Positions 51,172 through 60,462 are shown, numbered from the stretch's first letter. The stretch is 64,000 nt of DNA from Waddlia chondrophila WSU 86-1044 (GCF_000092785.1 NC_014225.1:1129340-1193339), one strand, 5' to 3'. The notes: generated by a model from the sequence alone, not told the origin. Program-made: numbers and translations.

Positions 51172-51756
51172 ATGACAGTTTTACTCGTTATTGTCGGAGT
51201 AATCGCCTTGCTGGCTCTTTGGGCAGTGGGCATCTATAACAATCTAATTCGACTGCGCAATCAAGTCAAAAACGCTTGGGCTCAAATTGATGTTCAGCTG
51301 CAAAGAAGATACGACCTTATCCCCAATCTTATAGAAACTGTAAAAGGGTATATGGCTCACGAAAAAGGAACGTTGGAAGCAGTCGTCAACGCTCGCAATC
51401 AAGCATCACAAGCTCGTAAAAATATCGGAGGCGTCCCTCAAGAAGGAGAATTGAAAGAACTGGCCGGAGCAGAAACAGCTCTTCGCGGAGCATTGGCAAA
51501 CGTCTTCGCGTTATCAGAAAGCTATCCAGATTTAAAAGCGAATAGCACCATGCAAAACCTGCAAGAAGAGCTCAGTTCTACAGAAAACAAAGTGGCATTT
51601 TCCAGACAATCTTACAACGATCAAGTTCTGAAATACAACACAGCTCAGGAGCAGTTTCCAGCAACATTATTCGCCGCAACTTTTGGACATTCTCCTGCAG
51701 ATCTCTATGAAGTGGAAGAACCTGAAGCAAGAAAAGCTGTTAAAGTGGCATTCTAA
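51172..51756 (+). CDS. lemA: LemA-family protein
   Basis: A 194-residue protein with an N-terminal membrane helix (VLLVIVGVIALLALWAVGIY) and a helical LemA domain: LIRLRNQVKNAWAQIDVQLQ, RRYDLIPNLIETVKGYMAHE, SESYPDLKANSTMQNLQEEL and ENKVAFSRQSYNDQVLKYN. The AAGGAG 8 bp before ATG 51172 decides the start over a GTG three codons earlier. The stop shares its last base with the start of the M48 protease, a frequent LemA/HtpX pair. The precise role is unknown; envelope stress or proteolysis is likely from the pairing. Confidence 0.95.
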   Translation: MTVLLVIVGVIALLALWAVGIYNNLIRLRNQVKNAWAQIDVQLQRRYDLIPNLIETVKGYMAHEKGTLEAVVNARNQASQARKNIGGVPQEGELKELAGAETALRGALANVFALSESYPDLKANSTMQNLQEELSSTENKVAFSRQSYNDQVLKYNTAQEQFPATLFAATFGHSPADLYEVEEPEARKAVKVAF

Positions 51757-52742
51757 TGGACTTTTGGGCAGCTCAACAAAGAGCGAGGAAAAAGACAAAG
51801 CTTTACCTCGCTGCCTTTATCTTGATCACTTTAGGAGTGGCGTTCCTACTTGAAGTTGTGATGAGAGATGCATCGCCTGGCTATGCGCAATCTTTTCCTA
51901 TTGCAGGTCCATTGTTCCTCATCATTACCTTCTGTGTTGCCGGCTTTCAATACATGATGTACAGTTCCCGGGGCGGATCCTATGTTGCTGAATCTGTCGG
52001 AGCATACCGTATCGATCCTCAAACGGCAAATCCTATAGAAAGAAAGCTGCTCAATATTGTTGAAGAGATTGCTATCTCATCATCGCTTCCGGTGCCGCCG
52101 CTCTACATCATTCCTTCTAAACAGATCAATGCATTTGCCGCGGGGCTGACGCCAAACAAAGCTGCAATTGCAATTACTGAAGGCGCTTTAATGAAACTGA
52201 ATCGCGACGAAGTGCAAGGAGTCATTGCACATGAGTTTGGACACATTTACAATGGAGATATGGCAATTAGCTTGCGCCTTGCCGCTATGGTGATGGGCTT
52301 TTTTTTCGTTCTGTATTTTGCAATGAGAATGTTTCAATTTGCCTCTCTAACAGGAAGAGGAAGAGACAATCAAAGAGGCGGAGCCCCTATTTTCCTGATC
52401 GCTCTCCTATTAATGGGAGCTGGAATCTTTACCTGGTTTGCCGGATCTGTGTTAAAGGCTATGGTCAGTAGAGAACGGGAATATCTAGCCGATGCTTGCT
52501 CGGTTCAGTTCACACGCAATCCGGAAGGGATTGCCAACGCTCTTAAGAAAATTGCCTTAGACCAAACTCACGATATGCCAAAAGAAGGAATGGCCTATTC
52601 CCACATGTACTTAGACGACCGCTCAGCGTTTTCCTCTCTTTTCGCGACCCACCCGCCTTTGAAAAAAAGAATAGAGGCCATCCTAGGAAAAACTTATATG
52701 CCCGATGAATGGCCTCCCCGTTCGCATGACTCTACTTCTTAG
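51756..52742 (+). CDS. htpX: M48-family membrane metalloprotease (HtpX-like)
   Basis: A 328-residue zinc protease. Two helices near residues 17-37 and 45-65 precede the catalytic domain, with the zinc motif VIAHEFGHIYNGDM (His, Glu, His at about residues 159-163) and the third ligand Glu in SREREYLADACSV. Two further hydrophobic segments lie between (AAMVMGFFFVLYFAMRM, FLIALLLMGAGIFTWFAG). It degrades misfolded membrane proteins at the inner membrane. Coupled to lemA by a 1-bp overlap and convergent with doxX by 11 bp. Confidence 0.94.
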   Translation: MDFWAAQQRARKKTKLYLAAFILITLGVAFLLEVVMRDASPGYAQSFPIAGPLFLIITFCVAGFQYMMYSSRGGSYVAESVGAYRIDPQTANPIERKLLNIVEEIAISSSLPVPPLYIIPSKQINAFAAGLTPNKAAIAITEGALMKLNRDEVQGVIAHEFGHIYNGDMAISLRLAAMVMGFFFVLYFAMRMFQFASLTGRGRDNQRGGAPIFLIALLLMGAGIFTWFAGSVLKAMVSREREYLADACSVQFTRNPEGIANALKKIALDQTHDMPKEGMAYSHMYLDDRSAFSSLFATHPPLKKRIEAILGKTYMPDEWPPRSHDSTS

Positions 52743-53184
52743 AAAATGCTCTTTCCAAAACGTAATCGACAGAAAATTTACCAGGACCAAAACACAAAAC
52801 AATCAGCGAGGTCAACAAATAAGTAAATGGTGTCTGATTAATGAAACGTTGAGAATTTTCCAGCACTGCAAAAGTCGCATCTCCATGAGCTGTCAATAAA
52901 GCTCCAATCATCGTTAACGCCAACGGAATGGCCACTAAACGGGAAGCAAAACCAACTAATAAGCAAATTCCTCCGACAACTTCTATCCAACCCACGATAA
53001 GGGCCATATACTCCGAAAATGGAATTCCAAGCGATGTAAAAAAATCCACAACAGGAGCTGTGTTCTTAATTTTTTCAAATCCCGCTTGAAAAAAAGAATA
53101 CCCCCAATAAAGTCTTAAGGCTAAAAGAAAATAGGATTGCAAAAACTCCCCTAAACACACAATTTTATCATAAAAAAAACGCAT
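52732..53184 (-). CDS. DoxX-family membrane protein
   Basis: A 150-residue protein with four helices. The family segments are LRLYWGYSFFQAGFEKIKN, FFTSLGIPFSEYMALIVGWI, EVVGGICLLVGFASRLVAIP and LTMIGALLTAHGD. DoxX proteins are linked to redox or thiol stress, but the activity of most members is unknown. The ATG at 53184 has GGGAG upstream and gives the usual N-terminus. It stands alone in its orientation. Confidence 0.92.
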   Translation of the reverse strand: MRFFYDKIVCLGEFLQSYFLLALRLYWGYSFFQAGFEKIKNTAPVVDFFTSLGIPFSEYMALIVGWIEVVGGICLLVGFASRLVAIPLALTMIGALLTAHGDATFAVLENSQRFINQTPFTYLLTSLIVLCFGPGKFSVDYVLERAFSKK

Positions 53185-53339
53185 CGTTAACTCCCTTTTA
53201 ATGGAATAATTTTTAAATCTATCTATTCTCTTCTGTTTTGACAAGCATTTTTTTCTTGAGAAGAATTGATATACCGATCATTGTTGGAAAATGTATTTGA
53301 TAGATAAATTTTTTTTAGCCTGGCGTAGCGCTATCGATA

Positions 53340-53369
53340 TATACCGAATTAACTTCAAGATTCGGTATA
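53340..53369. repeat. Palindromic element TATACCGAAT...ATTCGGTATA
   Basis: Perfect 10-bp inverted ends around TAACTTCAAG, upstream of a small membrane protein gene. It is related to the elements at 20244-20330 and 24086-24118. A TTCGGTATAAAG match also lies at about 57159-57170 near the start of the CDF transporter gene. Confidence 0.6.
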
Positions 53370-53391
53370 AAGCAAAATATGAAGTGTACTT

Positions 53392-53574
53392 ATGAATCCG
53401 TTATTTGAAAAAAAAGGATATTTGATCGCTCTAATCGCTTTCATTGCAACGTTTGCTCTTTTTTACAATTGGACAAGCGAGCTTCTTTACTGCCTGATTG
53501 CCTCGATCATTAATGCCTCAATAATCTGGGGCACCTATCTAATCATTCGCATGTGCTATCTTGCTTCCCGATAA
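53392..53574 (+). CDS. Small two-helix membrane protein
   Basis: A 60-residue protein with two hydrophobic segments (LIALIAFIATFALFYNW and LLYCLIASIINASIIWGTYL) and a short basic end. No family is recognised. There is no good ribosome site before the ATG, and support for coding is only composition and the regular hydrophobic pattern. A palindromic element lies just upstream. Confidence 0.5.
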   Translation: MNPLFEKKGYLIALIAFIATFALFYNWTSELLYCLIASIINASIIWGTYLIIRMCYLASR

Positions 53575-53653
53575 TTTTTTGTTTTGAAAATTAGCCTAAT
53601 CATGTAAAGATGAAAAACTCTTGCTAAAAACCAAATTTCCTCAAGGAGGTTTT

Positions 53654-55138
53654 ATGACAACACAATCCGTTAAAGAAAAGGATTTTGTTTTCTCTTCAAG
53701 CGAATTCCCCAGATTATCTGAAGGCATTCCAGGAGTTGTTCAAGAAATTGATCAACTACATTCAGCAGTTCTTAAAGCGCATACAATTGAAAAAGTTCGC
53801 ATTTTAGAGCTACAACTAGGAGAAAGAATTAGAGAGTTGAGCGAACTTTTTACTCAGCTTTTTGATACAGCAAACGAAGTTTCTAAACTTGCACTGCCTC
53901 TTTTCAATAAAAATAAAGGTAGAAAAGGAGCATGGCAAACGGAAGCTGAAGCAAGAAAAAAAGCGATAGAAGCTCATAAAGAGCTTGATGCTCTCTTGAA
54001 AAAACAAGTCTCTTACCGTCTTGCTCTTTCAGAAGTCACTGTCACCCCGAATTACCTCCCTCAAGTGCAAGATTTATCAAGCTCTTTGATTGAACTTAGC
54101 AATTCATTGCAAGAGTTAATGACTGAAGCACTAAATCCTTCTCAACAACCCGATATAGAAAAAATCAAGCTTCAACTTGCTGAAAAACGTGAGCGTTTTG
54201 AAGAGTTGGGTGCACAAGTGGAAGGATTAGAGGATCCTGTAGCTAGAAAAGCGATTGCTTTGGATAAGCACATAGAAGAGACAAGGGAACACACAGGAAT
54301 GATTGCCATCAACAAAGCTGTCTGTAAATGGGGGCTGACACGCATCAATATTTTCGTTGATATTTTGTCAAATATTGTCGATTTACAGAAAAAAATGGCT
54401 GGGCTTTCTCGAGATGCTGAAAATCTGAAAACCTATTTAAGAGAAAATCCTTATACCAGTGCAGACCCTGTCAAACTTTGCATTCGTGCAATTCTCAATG
54501 ATCCAGGTGAAAGAACTCTTAAAGCTGTTGAAAAAGAGATGAAAGAGCTTCTCGCACAATATCCAGAGACAATTTCCTCAGGAGCAAAAAAAGCTCTTCT
54601 TTCAATCCTGGATGAGAAACCGGAAACAAAAATTACTGAAGCCAGAGATCTGATCGAAGCTGTTGTCAAAAAACTTCCAGATTCGCCTATCGATAACGCT
54701 ACACGCGACTTTGCTGCAATTGTACGCGTGTACAATGAAAGTAAATCGCAAGCAGAAGCTTACCGAGAGGTAACGGAAAAAGCGATTGATGATCTTTCTA
54801 AGTTGATCGAAAATGAGGAAAAGAACCTCATCGCGACAATTAAAGGAATCCCCTTTCATGATCCTTCAGTGTTAAATCAAATCTCTAAACAGATGGAAGA
54901 AGCGATATCACGTATGCAAGGAGAGCGCAAAACACTTTTATATAAGTTAAAAGAAACGTGGAAAGCCATTACAGAGCAACTTTCAACAGAGCAAAAAGGG
55001 CAGCTTCTATACGAGATCAACCGCCTTGGCTATGCCATTCACGAAAATCATGGAGCTTTGCCTCGGGATTTTACTTATGGAAGGTTGTGGTCGATCAACA
55101 ATCCTTATGTCGAATCGATGGCAACAAAAAGCACTTAA
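53654..55138 (+). CDS. Coiled-coil protein of unknown function
   Basis: A 494-residue, charged, almost entirely helical protein with several predicted coiled coils (about residues 35-75, 95-190 and 365-440). No signal peptide or membrane segment. A strong AAGGAGG before ATG 53654 decides the start. The beginning (MTTQSVKEKDFVFSSSEFPR) is Ser/Thr-rich, as is frequent for type III substrates, but this is not diagnostic. A hairpin follows the stop. Confidence 0.8.
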   Translation: MTTQSVKEKDFVFSSSEFPRLSEGIPGVVQEIDQLHSAVLKAHTIEKVRILELQLGERIRELSELFTQLFDTANEVSKLALPLFNKNKGRKGAWQTEAEARKKAIEAHKELDALLKKQVSYRLALSEVTVTPNYLPQVQDLSSSLIELSNSLQELMTEALNPSQQPDIEKIKLQLAEKRERFEELGAQVEGLEDPVARKAIALDKHIEETREHTGMIAINKAVCKWGLTRINIFVDILSNIVDLQKKMAGLSRDAENLKTYLRENPYTSADPVKLCIRAILNDPGERTLKAVEKEMKELLAQYPETISSGAKKALLSILDEKPETKITEARDLIEAVVKKLPDSPIDNATRDFAAIVRVYNESKSQAEAYREVTEKAIDDLSKLIENEEKNLIATIKGIPFHDPSVLNQISKQMEEAISRMQGERKTLLYKLKETWKAITEQLSTEQKGQLLYEINRLGYAIHENHGALPRDFTYGRLWSINNPYVESMATKST

Positions 55139-55156
55139 TAAAGCTTTTTCAAATAA

Positions 55157-55179
55157 GTGTCCGAGCTTAACTCGGACAC
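55157..55179 (+). terminator. Hairpin after coiled-coil gene
   Basis: GTGTCCGAG and CTCGGACAC form a 9-bp stem with a 5-nt loop about 20 bp after the stop at 55138. A short T-run follows after a few bases, so it is a probable terminator, between convergent genes. Confidence 0.65.
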
Positions 55180-55182
55180 AAC

Positions 55183-56145
55183 TCACTTTTTCCCTAAAGG
55201 GCCGCCTCCTCCTTCTAACTGATTGAAACCGTCATCAATAGCATTCTTTGCCTTAATCCATAACTTTTCCATCTGTTTAATATGAGGACCTTGATATAAA
55301 ATATAAACTTTCCATCGATCGGGTTCTTTGCGTACAGCTTCTACAAGAGGCCGTTTACCTATATCTTTCTCAGGATGATCAAATGCATAGTGGTAACCAT
55401 ACATTCTCTTTCGAAAACTTTGAGACGTCTCCCCAATGAACCACTTTCCATCATCTCTTCGGAAACCGTAAACAACGCTTTTTCTTTTTCCACCCATAGG
55501 GGAGTAATTGACATGTAATCTAGAACGCTCCTTGTAAATTCTACTCTTGATTTTGTATTCTTTTTCCGGAGTTTGGAATGAACTTGGAGGATCCACATTA
55601 GCCATCGGTGGAACAATTGTTCCTCCACCGCCGCCCTTGATCTTATTGAACCCTTTGCTGATCATATCATGATCAACAATCACCATGGTTTCCAGATCGC
55701 TGCCATCTAACTCCTCGCTGAGTTCCTCTTTCTGCGTTGGCACAACTCCCATTCTGAATTTAGTCGGAGATCTTCTCATACTCTCGTATAAATCACTTCG
55801 GCCACGATCCTTTTCTGGATGGCGGGCACAACTTAAGTGCTGCCACATTCTTTTCCTAAAGCCTTGAGCAGTTATTCCTACTTTTGCTTCGCCCGTTTCT
55901 ATATTTTTAATTTTATAGATAATCTCTTTCCCTCGGCCATATTTTTTTGCTCCAGGAGAGAATTTGCATTGCAACGAAGATTCCACGGGATAATAACGCA
56001 CTGGACTCCCAAATTTTCTGGAGCAGATGATTTCATCATCTTGCATTGTTGTATTAGGATCTCTATCCTCGTCGCTTTCTGTGACAAGAGAAGATTCCTG
56101 GAATCCTGTAAAAACTGGGTACTTTGGTATTTCAGGTATAGACAT
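55183..56145 (-). CDS. Protein with two tandem GIY-YIG-like domains
   Basis: A 320-residue protein with an internal duplication. Unit 1 (about residues 72-178) has IIYKIKNIETGEAKVGITAQ, FRKRMWQHL and ends FNKIKGGGGG; unit 2 (about 218-318) has VVYGFRRDDGKWFIGETSQS, FRKRMYGYH and ends FNQLEGGGGP. Each fits the GIY-YIG nuclease pattern: an aromatic pair of strands with (I/V)G-(I/E)T, a helix carrying Arg, and the closing FN-x-x-x-GGG. The usual GIY is altered to IYK/VYG and the catalytic Tyr of YIG to V/F, so activity is uncertain; Glu in LYES or LVEA may still align. The N-terminal 60 residues are Ser/Asp-rich and unrelated. Confidence 0.75.
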   Translation of the reverse strand: MSIPEIPKYPVFTGFQESSLVTESDEDRDPNTTMQDDEIICSRKFGSPVRYYPVESSLQCKFSPGAKKYGRGKEIIYKIKNIETGEAKVGITAQGFRKRMWQHLSCARHPEKDRGRSDLYESMRRSPTKFRMGVVPTQKEELSEELDGSDLETMVIVDHDMISKGFNKIKGGGGGTIVPPMANVDPPSSFQTPEKEYKIKSRIYKERSRLHVNYSPMGGKRKSVVYGFRRDDGKWFIGETSQSFRKRMYGYHYAFDHPEKDIGKRPLVEAVRKEPDRWKVYILYQGPHIKQMEKLWIKAKNAIDDGFNQLEGGGGPLGKK

Positions 56146-56195
56146 AAGTAAAAAAAATTATTAAGGAATATTATAGCATAAACATTGGATTAATA

Positions 56196-57182
56196 TCAAT
56201 GATCATCCGGATAAAAGGGCTCGATATGTACGGTCACCTCCCTAACCGCAGGCCATGCTTTTTGAATATTTCTCCTCACTTTTTGACTGATTCTATGTGC
56301 CTGGTCAACAGGCAGCTCAGGAGAAACTTCTACATCAATATCTACATGAGCATCCGGACCATACAATTGAATGCGGATTTTTTCCGTTTCCAGCACGCCA
56401 TCTACTGCTCTTGCAGCTTTTTTCACGACTTCAAAATAATTATCGCTGGGAACTTTATCCATGAGTTGATGGAGATTACTACGTGCGGCAAATGAACCGA
56501 TGGCAACCATAAGCACTGCAATGAAGATCGCCCCAATGTGGTCGATGACAACACTCCAATCAGGAAACCACGCAGCAATAATCAGCGTAACGGCAGCGAA
56601 AAGACTGGTCAAAGCATCCATGCGGTAATGAGCAGCATCGGCACTGAGCGCCGGACTGTTTTGCTGGATAGCGACTCGTGAAATGACGTGATAGCACGCT
56701 TCTAATAAAAGCGTTGCTGCCAATGGAATAAGCCAAACGTTTGAATCGATCGGGCTGCTTGGAACATCTTCCATGAGTTGAAATAACTGCTGGCCAGCCA
56801 TTCCTAATCCAACTAACACCATGAAGACTCCTAGTTGCAACCCTGCTAGCGGTTCATAACGCCCATGGCCAAAAGGATGGTCCTCATCCGGAGGTTTGGC
56901 TGCCAGTTTAATAAAGACAATCAAGATAAGGCTGCAAGCAATGTCCAAAGAACTTGCAAGAGCATCCATTAACAAAGCGGAACTTCCAAAATGCGCAACA
57001 CCTAATAACTCGATGATAATAATGATTAACCTGATCAAAACACCCCAACGCGCAGCGCGTATCAAATGCGAATTTCGATTTTTTCGCGCTTTGGGTACAT
57101 TTTCCGGCAAAGGAACAGGATCGGGAAATTGGCTCATTGTTCGCTCATCTAAAGACTTTCGGTATAAAGATAAACTTTTCAT
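56196..57182 (-). CDS. Cation diffusion facilitator family transporter
   Basis: A 328-residue transporter. Six helices, with metal site residues in ALLMDALASSLDIACS (helix 2; Asp and Ser/Asp) and SADAAHYRMDALTSL (helix 5; HxxxD). PFGHGRYEPLAG is the conserved cytoplasmic loop. The C-terminal domain (DGVLETEKIRIQLYGPDAHV and DIDVEVSP) is the usual metal-sensing dimer domain. It probably exports zinc, iron or manganese in exchange for protons. Start uncertain: the ATG at 57182 or the one at 57137 (MSQFPDPVPLPE). Confidence 0.93.
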   Translation of the reverse strand: MKSLSLYRKSLDERTMSQFPDPVPLPENVPKARKNRNSHLIRAARWGVLIRLIIIIIELLGVAHFGSSALLMDALASSLDIACSLILIVFIKLAAKPPDEDHPFGHGRYEPLAGLQLGVFMVLVGLGMAGQQLFQLMEDVPSSPIDSNVWLIPLAATLLLEACYHVISRVAIQQNSPALSADAAHYRMDALTSLFAAVTLIIAAWFPDWSVVIDHIGAIFIAVLMVAIGSFAARSNLHQLMDKVPSDNYFEVVKKAARAVDGVLETEKIRIQLYGPDAHVDIDVEVSPELPVDQAHRISQKVRRNIQKAWPAVREVTVHIEPFYPDDH

Positions 57183-57202
57183 GAGTAAAATTAAAGGACT
57201 TA

Positions 57203-57211
57203 TGCTATACT
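57203..57211 (+). promoter_or_regulatory. Extended -10 promoter for kdsB operon
   Basis: TATGCTATACT carries a TGN extension and a TATACT hexamer (57206-57211), 11 bp before the kdsB ATG. No good -35 is seen. Transcription would begin only a few bases before the start codon, giving a nearly leaderless message. Confidence 0.4.
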
Positions 57212-57222
57212 AAAGCCCCGTT

Positions 57223-57960
57223 ATGACCTATCGAATTATTGGAATGATTCCTGCGCGCTATGGAAGTTCACGCTTCCCCGGAAAACCCCTCGTCGAAATA
57301 TCCGGAAAATCTTTAATTCAAAGAACTTACGAAAATGCCCAACGCTGCAAACTTTTGCAGGAGATCTATGTCGCAACAGATGACGATCGCATTTTTTCTC
57401 ATGTCGAAGAATTTGGGGGAAAAGCGATCATGACTTCCTCAAATTGTCCCACAGGAACAGAGCGTTTAGCTGAAGCGATCCATCTAAATTTCAAGAACGT
57501 TGACATGATCATCAATATTCAAGGGGATGAGCCGCTTCTTGAACCTTATGTGATTCAAAAGGTTGGAGAAATATTAATCAACGACCAGTCCGCTGTCATG
57601 TCGACGGCAGCGGTTAAAATTAGCACAGAAGAAGAGGCCCTCAGCCGCTCCGTCAACAAATGCGTCATAGATGCGCACGGCAACGCCTTATATTTTAGCC
57701 GGTCGCTCATTCCTGGGGGGCATTCCGGCAAGTGGGAGCCTGATACCACTTATTATAAACATTTGGGAATCTATGGCTATAGAAAGGATTTCCTGTTCCA
57801 TTATGCCGAACTGGAAACGACTCCTCTTCAGTTGGCTGAAGACCTGGAACAGCTGAAAGTCCTCGAACACGGATTCAAGATAAAAGTCGCGGTAGTCGAC
57901 AGTCATTCAATTGGCGTGGATACACCGGAAGATTTGATAAAAGTAGAACGGAAATTATGA
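57223..57960 (+). CDS. kdsB: CMP-Kdo synthetase
   Basis: A 245-residue cytidylyltransferase activating Kdo with CTP for lipopolysaccharide synthesis. Motifs: GMIPARYGSSRFPGKPLVEI, YVATDDDRIFSHVEEFGGKA, TSSNCPTGTERLAEAI, INIQGDEPLLEP, and YGYRKDFLFHYAEL with LEQLKVLEHGFKIKV. It is the first gene of kdsB-pyrG-yqgF, the same order as in Chlamydia trachomatis, and pyrG provides its CTP. The ATG at 57223 has no clear ribosome site, consistent with a very short leader. Confidence 0.97.
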   Translation: MTYRIIGMIPARYGSSRFPGKPLVEISGKSLIQRTYENAQRCKLLQEIYVATDDDRIFSHVEEFGGKAIMTSSNCPTGTERLAEAIHLNFKNVDMIINIQGDEPLLEPYVIQKVGEILINDQSAVMSTAAVKISTEEEALSRSVNKCVIDAHGNALYFSRSLIPGGHSGKWEPDTTYYKHLGIYGYRKDFLFHYAELETTPLQLAEDLEQLKVLEHGFKIKVAVVDSHSIGVDTPEDLIKVERKL

Positions 57961-59573
57961 GTACTAAATATATATTTTTTACCGGAGGAGTTTGCTCCTC
58001 CTTAGGAAAAGGTTTAACCGCAGCATCAACTGCGCTGCTATTGGAAAAGAAAGGGCTAAGAGTAGCGATGCTGAAACTTGATCCTTATCTAAATGTGGAT
58101 CCAGGGACAATGAATCCCTTTCAACATGGAGAAGTCTATGTCACCGATGACGGCGCTGAAACAGACCTTGACCTTGGGCACTACTACCGTTATAGCAACT
58201 CCCCTCTTTCTAAAGCTTCCAACGCAACTTCTGGACAAATCTACAACACGGTTATTAAAAGAGAAAGACACGGTGATTATTTAGGCAATACCGTTCAAGT
58301 CATTCCTCATATCACAGATGAAATCAAACGCCGCATTCTTAACTGCGCACGGCAAGAAGACGGAATAGACATTCTGATTATCGAAATTGGCGGCACCGTT
58401 GGAGATATCGAATCTCTGCCGTTTCTCGAAGCGATCCGGCAATTTCGCAATGAAAACGAGAGAAACTGCATTAGTATTCACCTCACCTATGTGCCTTATA
58501 TTAAAGCTGCTGGCGAGGTCAAAACCAAACCTACACAACATTCTGTACAAAGCTTAAGAGAGATCGGCCTCTATCCCGACATCATCCTTTGCCGCTCGGA
58601 GATGACGCTGCCTGATAGTGTTAAAGATAAGATCAGTCTTTTCTGCAATGTCAACCGCAAAGCTGTTATCGAAGAGGTCGACGTGGAGCATTCCATCTAC
58701 GAAGTGCCTTTGGAACTAAAGAATCAAGGGTTGGATTCGATGATTATGGAGCTTTTACATCTCGAAGACAAAGAGATCGATATGTCTGAATGGATAAAGA
58801 TTGTCGATACGATAAAAAATCCCAAGGGAAAAATCACAGTAGGCGTTGTCGGAAAATATGTAAAACATCAAGACGCTTACAAGTCGGTATTCGAGGCGCT
58901 TGACCACGGTGCGTTGGCGCACGGATATGAGTTGGAAATTAAACGTTTTGAAGCGGATAAAGTGTTAACGGCAGCTGACCTGGAACAAGCGTTTGGCAGA
59001 TGCGATGGGTACTTGATTCCAGGAGGATTCGGAGAGCGCGGCTGGGAAGGGAAAATTCAAGCAGCCAAATACTGTCGGGAAAATAAAATCCCTTATTTTG
59101 GGATTTGCCTAGGAATGCAAGTGATGTCGGTAGAATTTGCCAGAAATGCGGCAAAGCTTGAAGATGCCAACACAACAGAAGTTGATCCAGGAACCAGCAC
59201 TCCGATCATTTCTCTCTTAAGCGAGCAGCAGCAAGTTTCCGACATGGGCGGTACCATGCGCCTTGGAGCGCAGGACTGCCTGATTGAGAAAGGTTCTAAA
59301 GCTTTTGAAATCTACGACTCAGAAAAAATCAGTGAACGGCACCGCCACAGATATGAGTTCAATAGTAAATACAAAGAACTGATGGAAAAAGCCGGTTTGC
59401 GGATTTCCGGCAAGCATGCTGAAACAAAGTTATGCGAAATCGTTGAAGTTGAAGATCATCCTTGGATGATCGGTGTGCAATTCCATCCGGAATTTAAGTC
59501 TAAGCCAACAGCTCCCCATCCTCTTTTTCGCTCTTTTATTGAAGCTGCGATTAAAAGGAAAACATCTTCATGA
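57957..59573 (+). CDS. pyrG: CTP synthase
   Basis: A 538-residue enzyme aminating UTP to CTP with glutamine. The N-terminal synthetase domain shows FFTGGVCSSLGKGLTAASTA and LDPYLNVDPGTMNPFQHGEV; the C-terminal glutamine amidotransferase domain has PGGFGERGWEGKI, the nucleophile loop FGICLGMQVMSVEFARN and VQFHPEFKSKP. Its start overlaps the kdsB stop and its stop overlaps the yqgF start, each by 4 bp. Chlamydiae often import nucleotides, but CTP synthase is kept. Confidence 0.98.
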   Translation: MSTKYIFFTGGVCSSLGKGLTAASTALLLEKKGLRVAMLKLDPYLNVDPGTMNPFQHGEVYVTDDGAETDLDLGHYYRYSNSPLSKASNATSGQIYNTVIKRERHGDYLGNTVQVIPHITDEIKRRILNCARQEDGIDILIIEIGGTVGDIESLPFLEAIRQFRNENERNCISIHLTYVPYIKAAGEVKTKPTQHSVQSLREIGLYPDIILCRSEMTLPDSVKDKISLFCNVNRKAVIEEVDVEHSIYEVPLELKNQGLDSMIMELLHLEDKEIDMSEWIKIVDTIKNPKGKITVGVVGKYVKHQDAYKSVFEALDHGALAHGYELEIKRFEADKVLTAADLEQAFGRCDGYLIPGGFGERGWEGKIQAAKYCRENKIPYFGICLGMQVMSVEFARNAAKLEDANTTEVDPGTSTPIISLLSEQQQVSDMGGTMRLGAQDCLIEKGSKAFEIYDSEKISERHRHRYEFNSKYKELMEKAGLRISGKHAETKLCEIVEVEDHPWMIGVQFHPEFKSKPTAPHPLFRSFIEAAIKRKTSS

Positions 59574-60016
59574 AAACGCGCATCATCGGCATTGACTATG
59601 GAATGAAAAGGATCGGCTTGGCTATTTCGGATGAAACCCATCTCATTGCCTCTGCCATTGAGACTTTTGAAGCGTCTAAAAAAATGGAAGAAACAGTTGC
59701 AGCATTAGTTAAACGCCTGGAAGAGCATCAAAAGGAAAAAGGATATGAGCTAAAAGAAATTGTCGTCGGATTTCCTCTTAAAATGAATGGAAAAGCAGGA
59801 TTTATCTCTGACGAAGTGACGCTGTTTGCTGAAACGCTTTCGAAAGCGCTTTCAATCCCTATCATCAAATGGGATGAAAGATTGACTAGCGTTCAAGCAG
59901 AGCGTGCGATGATGGAAGGCTCTTATAATAGAAAAAAAAGAACGAAAAAACTTGACCAAATCAGTGCAGTCATTATTTTACAAAATTATTTAGACTCAAA
60001 AAATCTCATTATATGA
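59570..60016 (+). CDS. yqgF: Holliday junction resolvase-like / pre-16S rRNA nuclease
   Basis: A 148-residue RNase-H-fold nuclease of the YqgF/RuvX family, implicated in 16S rRNA 5' processing. Motifs: IIGIDYGMKRIGLAISDE (first Asp), EIVVGFPLKMNGKAG, IKWDERLTSVQAERAMM, and DQISAVIILQNYLDS (last Asp). Overlaps pyrG and the following EVE gene by 4 bp each. Same position as in Chlamydia (CT184). Confidence 0.96.
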   Translation: MKTRIIGIDYGMKRIGLAISDETHLIASAIETFEASKKMEETVAALVKRLEEHQKEKGYELKEIVVGFPLKMNGKAGFISDEVTLFAETLSKALSIPIIKWDERLTSVQAERAMMEGSYNRKKRTKKLDQISAVIILQNYLDSKNLII

Positions 60017-60462
60017 AGTATTGGTTAATGAAATCAGAGCCCGGATCGTATTCGATCGACGATCTCCGGAAGGATAAAAAAACTACCTGGGAAGGAGTGA
60101 GAAACTATCAGGCACGCAATTTTATGCGCGATGAGATGAAGGTTGGAGATCTGGCTCTTTTTTACCATTCGAATGCATTGCCATCAGGTGTTGCAGGTAT
60201 TTGTGAAATCACTAAAGTCGGAATTCCTGATGACACATCTTGGAACCCGAAAAGCAAATACTATGATCCCAAAACAGATCCTGACAATCCTAGATGGATC
60301 ATGGTAGAAGTAAAATTCGTAAAAAAATTTCCAGCGATCATTCCTCTTTCGGAACTAAGAAAAGCTCCTGAATTAAAAGAGATGATGATCCTGAAAAAAG
60401 GCTCCAGACTGTCGATCACTCCCTTGAAAAAAAGAGAGTTTGATTACATCTCTTCACACTAA
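60013..60462 (+). CDS. EVE-domain protein
   Basis: A 149-residue EVE domain, the PUA-like fold related to YTH that binds modified bases in nucleic acid. Signature: YWLMKSEPGSYSIDDLRK, TTWEGVRNYQARNFMRDEM, GDLALFYHSNALPSGVAGIC, DPKTDPDNPRWIMVEVKFV, and GSRLSITPLKKREFDYI. A stand-alone EVE protein with unknown ligand. Coupled to yqgF by a 4-bp overlap. Confidence 0.95.
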   Translation: MKYWLMKSEPGSYSIDDLRKDKKTTWEGVRNYQARNFMRDEMKVGDLALFYHSNALPSGVAGICEITKVGIPDDTSWNPKSKYYDPKTDPDNPRWIMVEVKFVKKFPAIIPLSELRKAPELKEMMILKKGSRLSITPLKKREFDYISSH

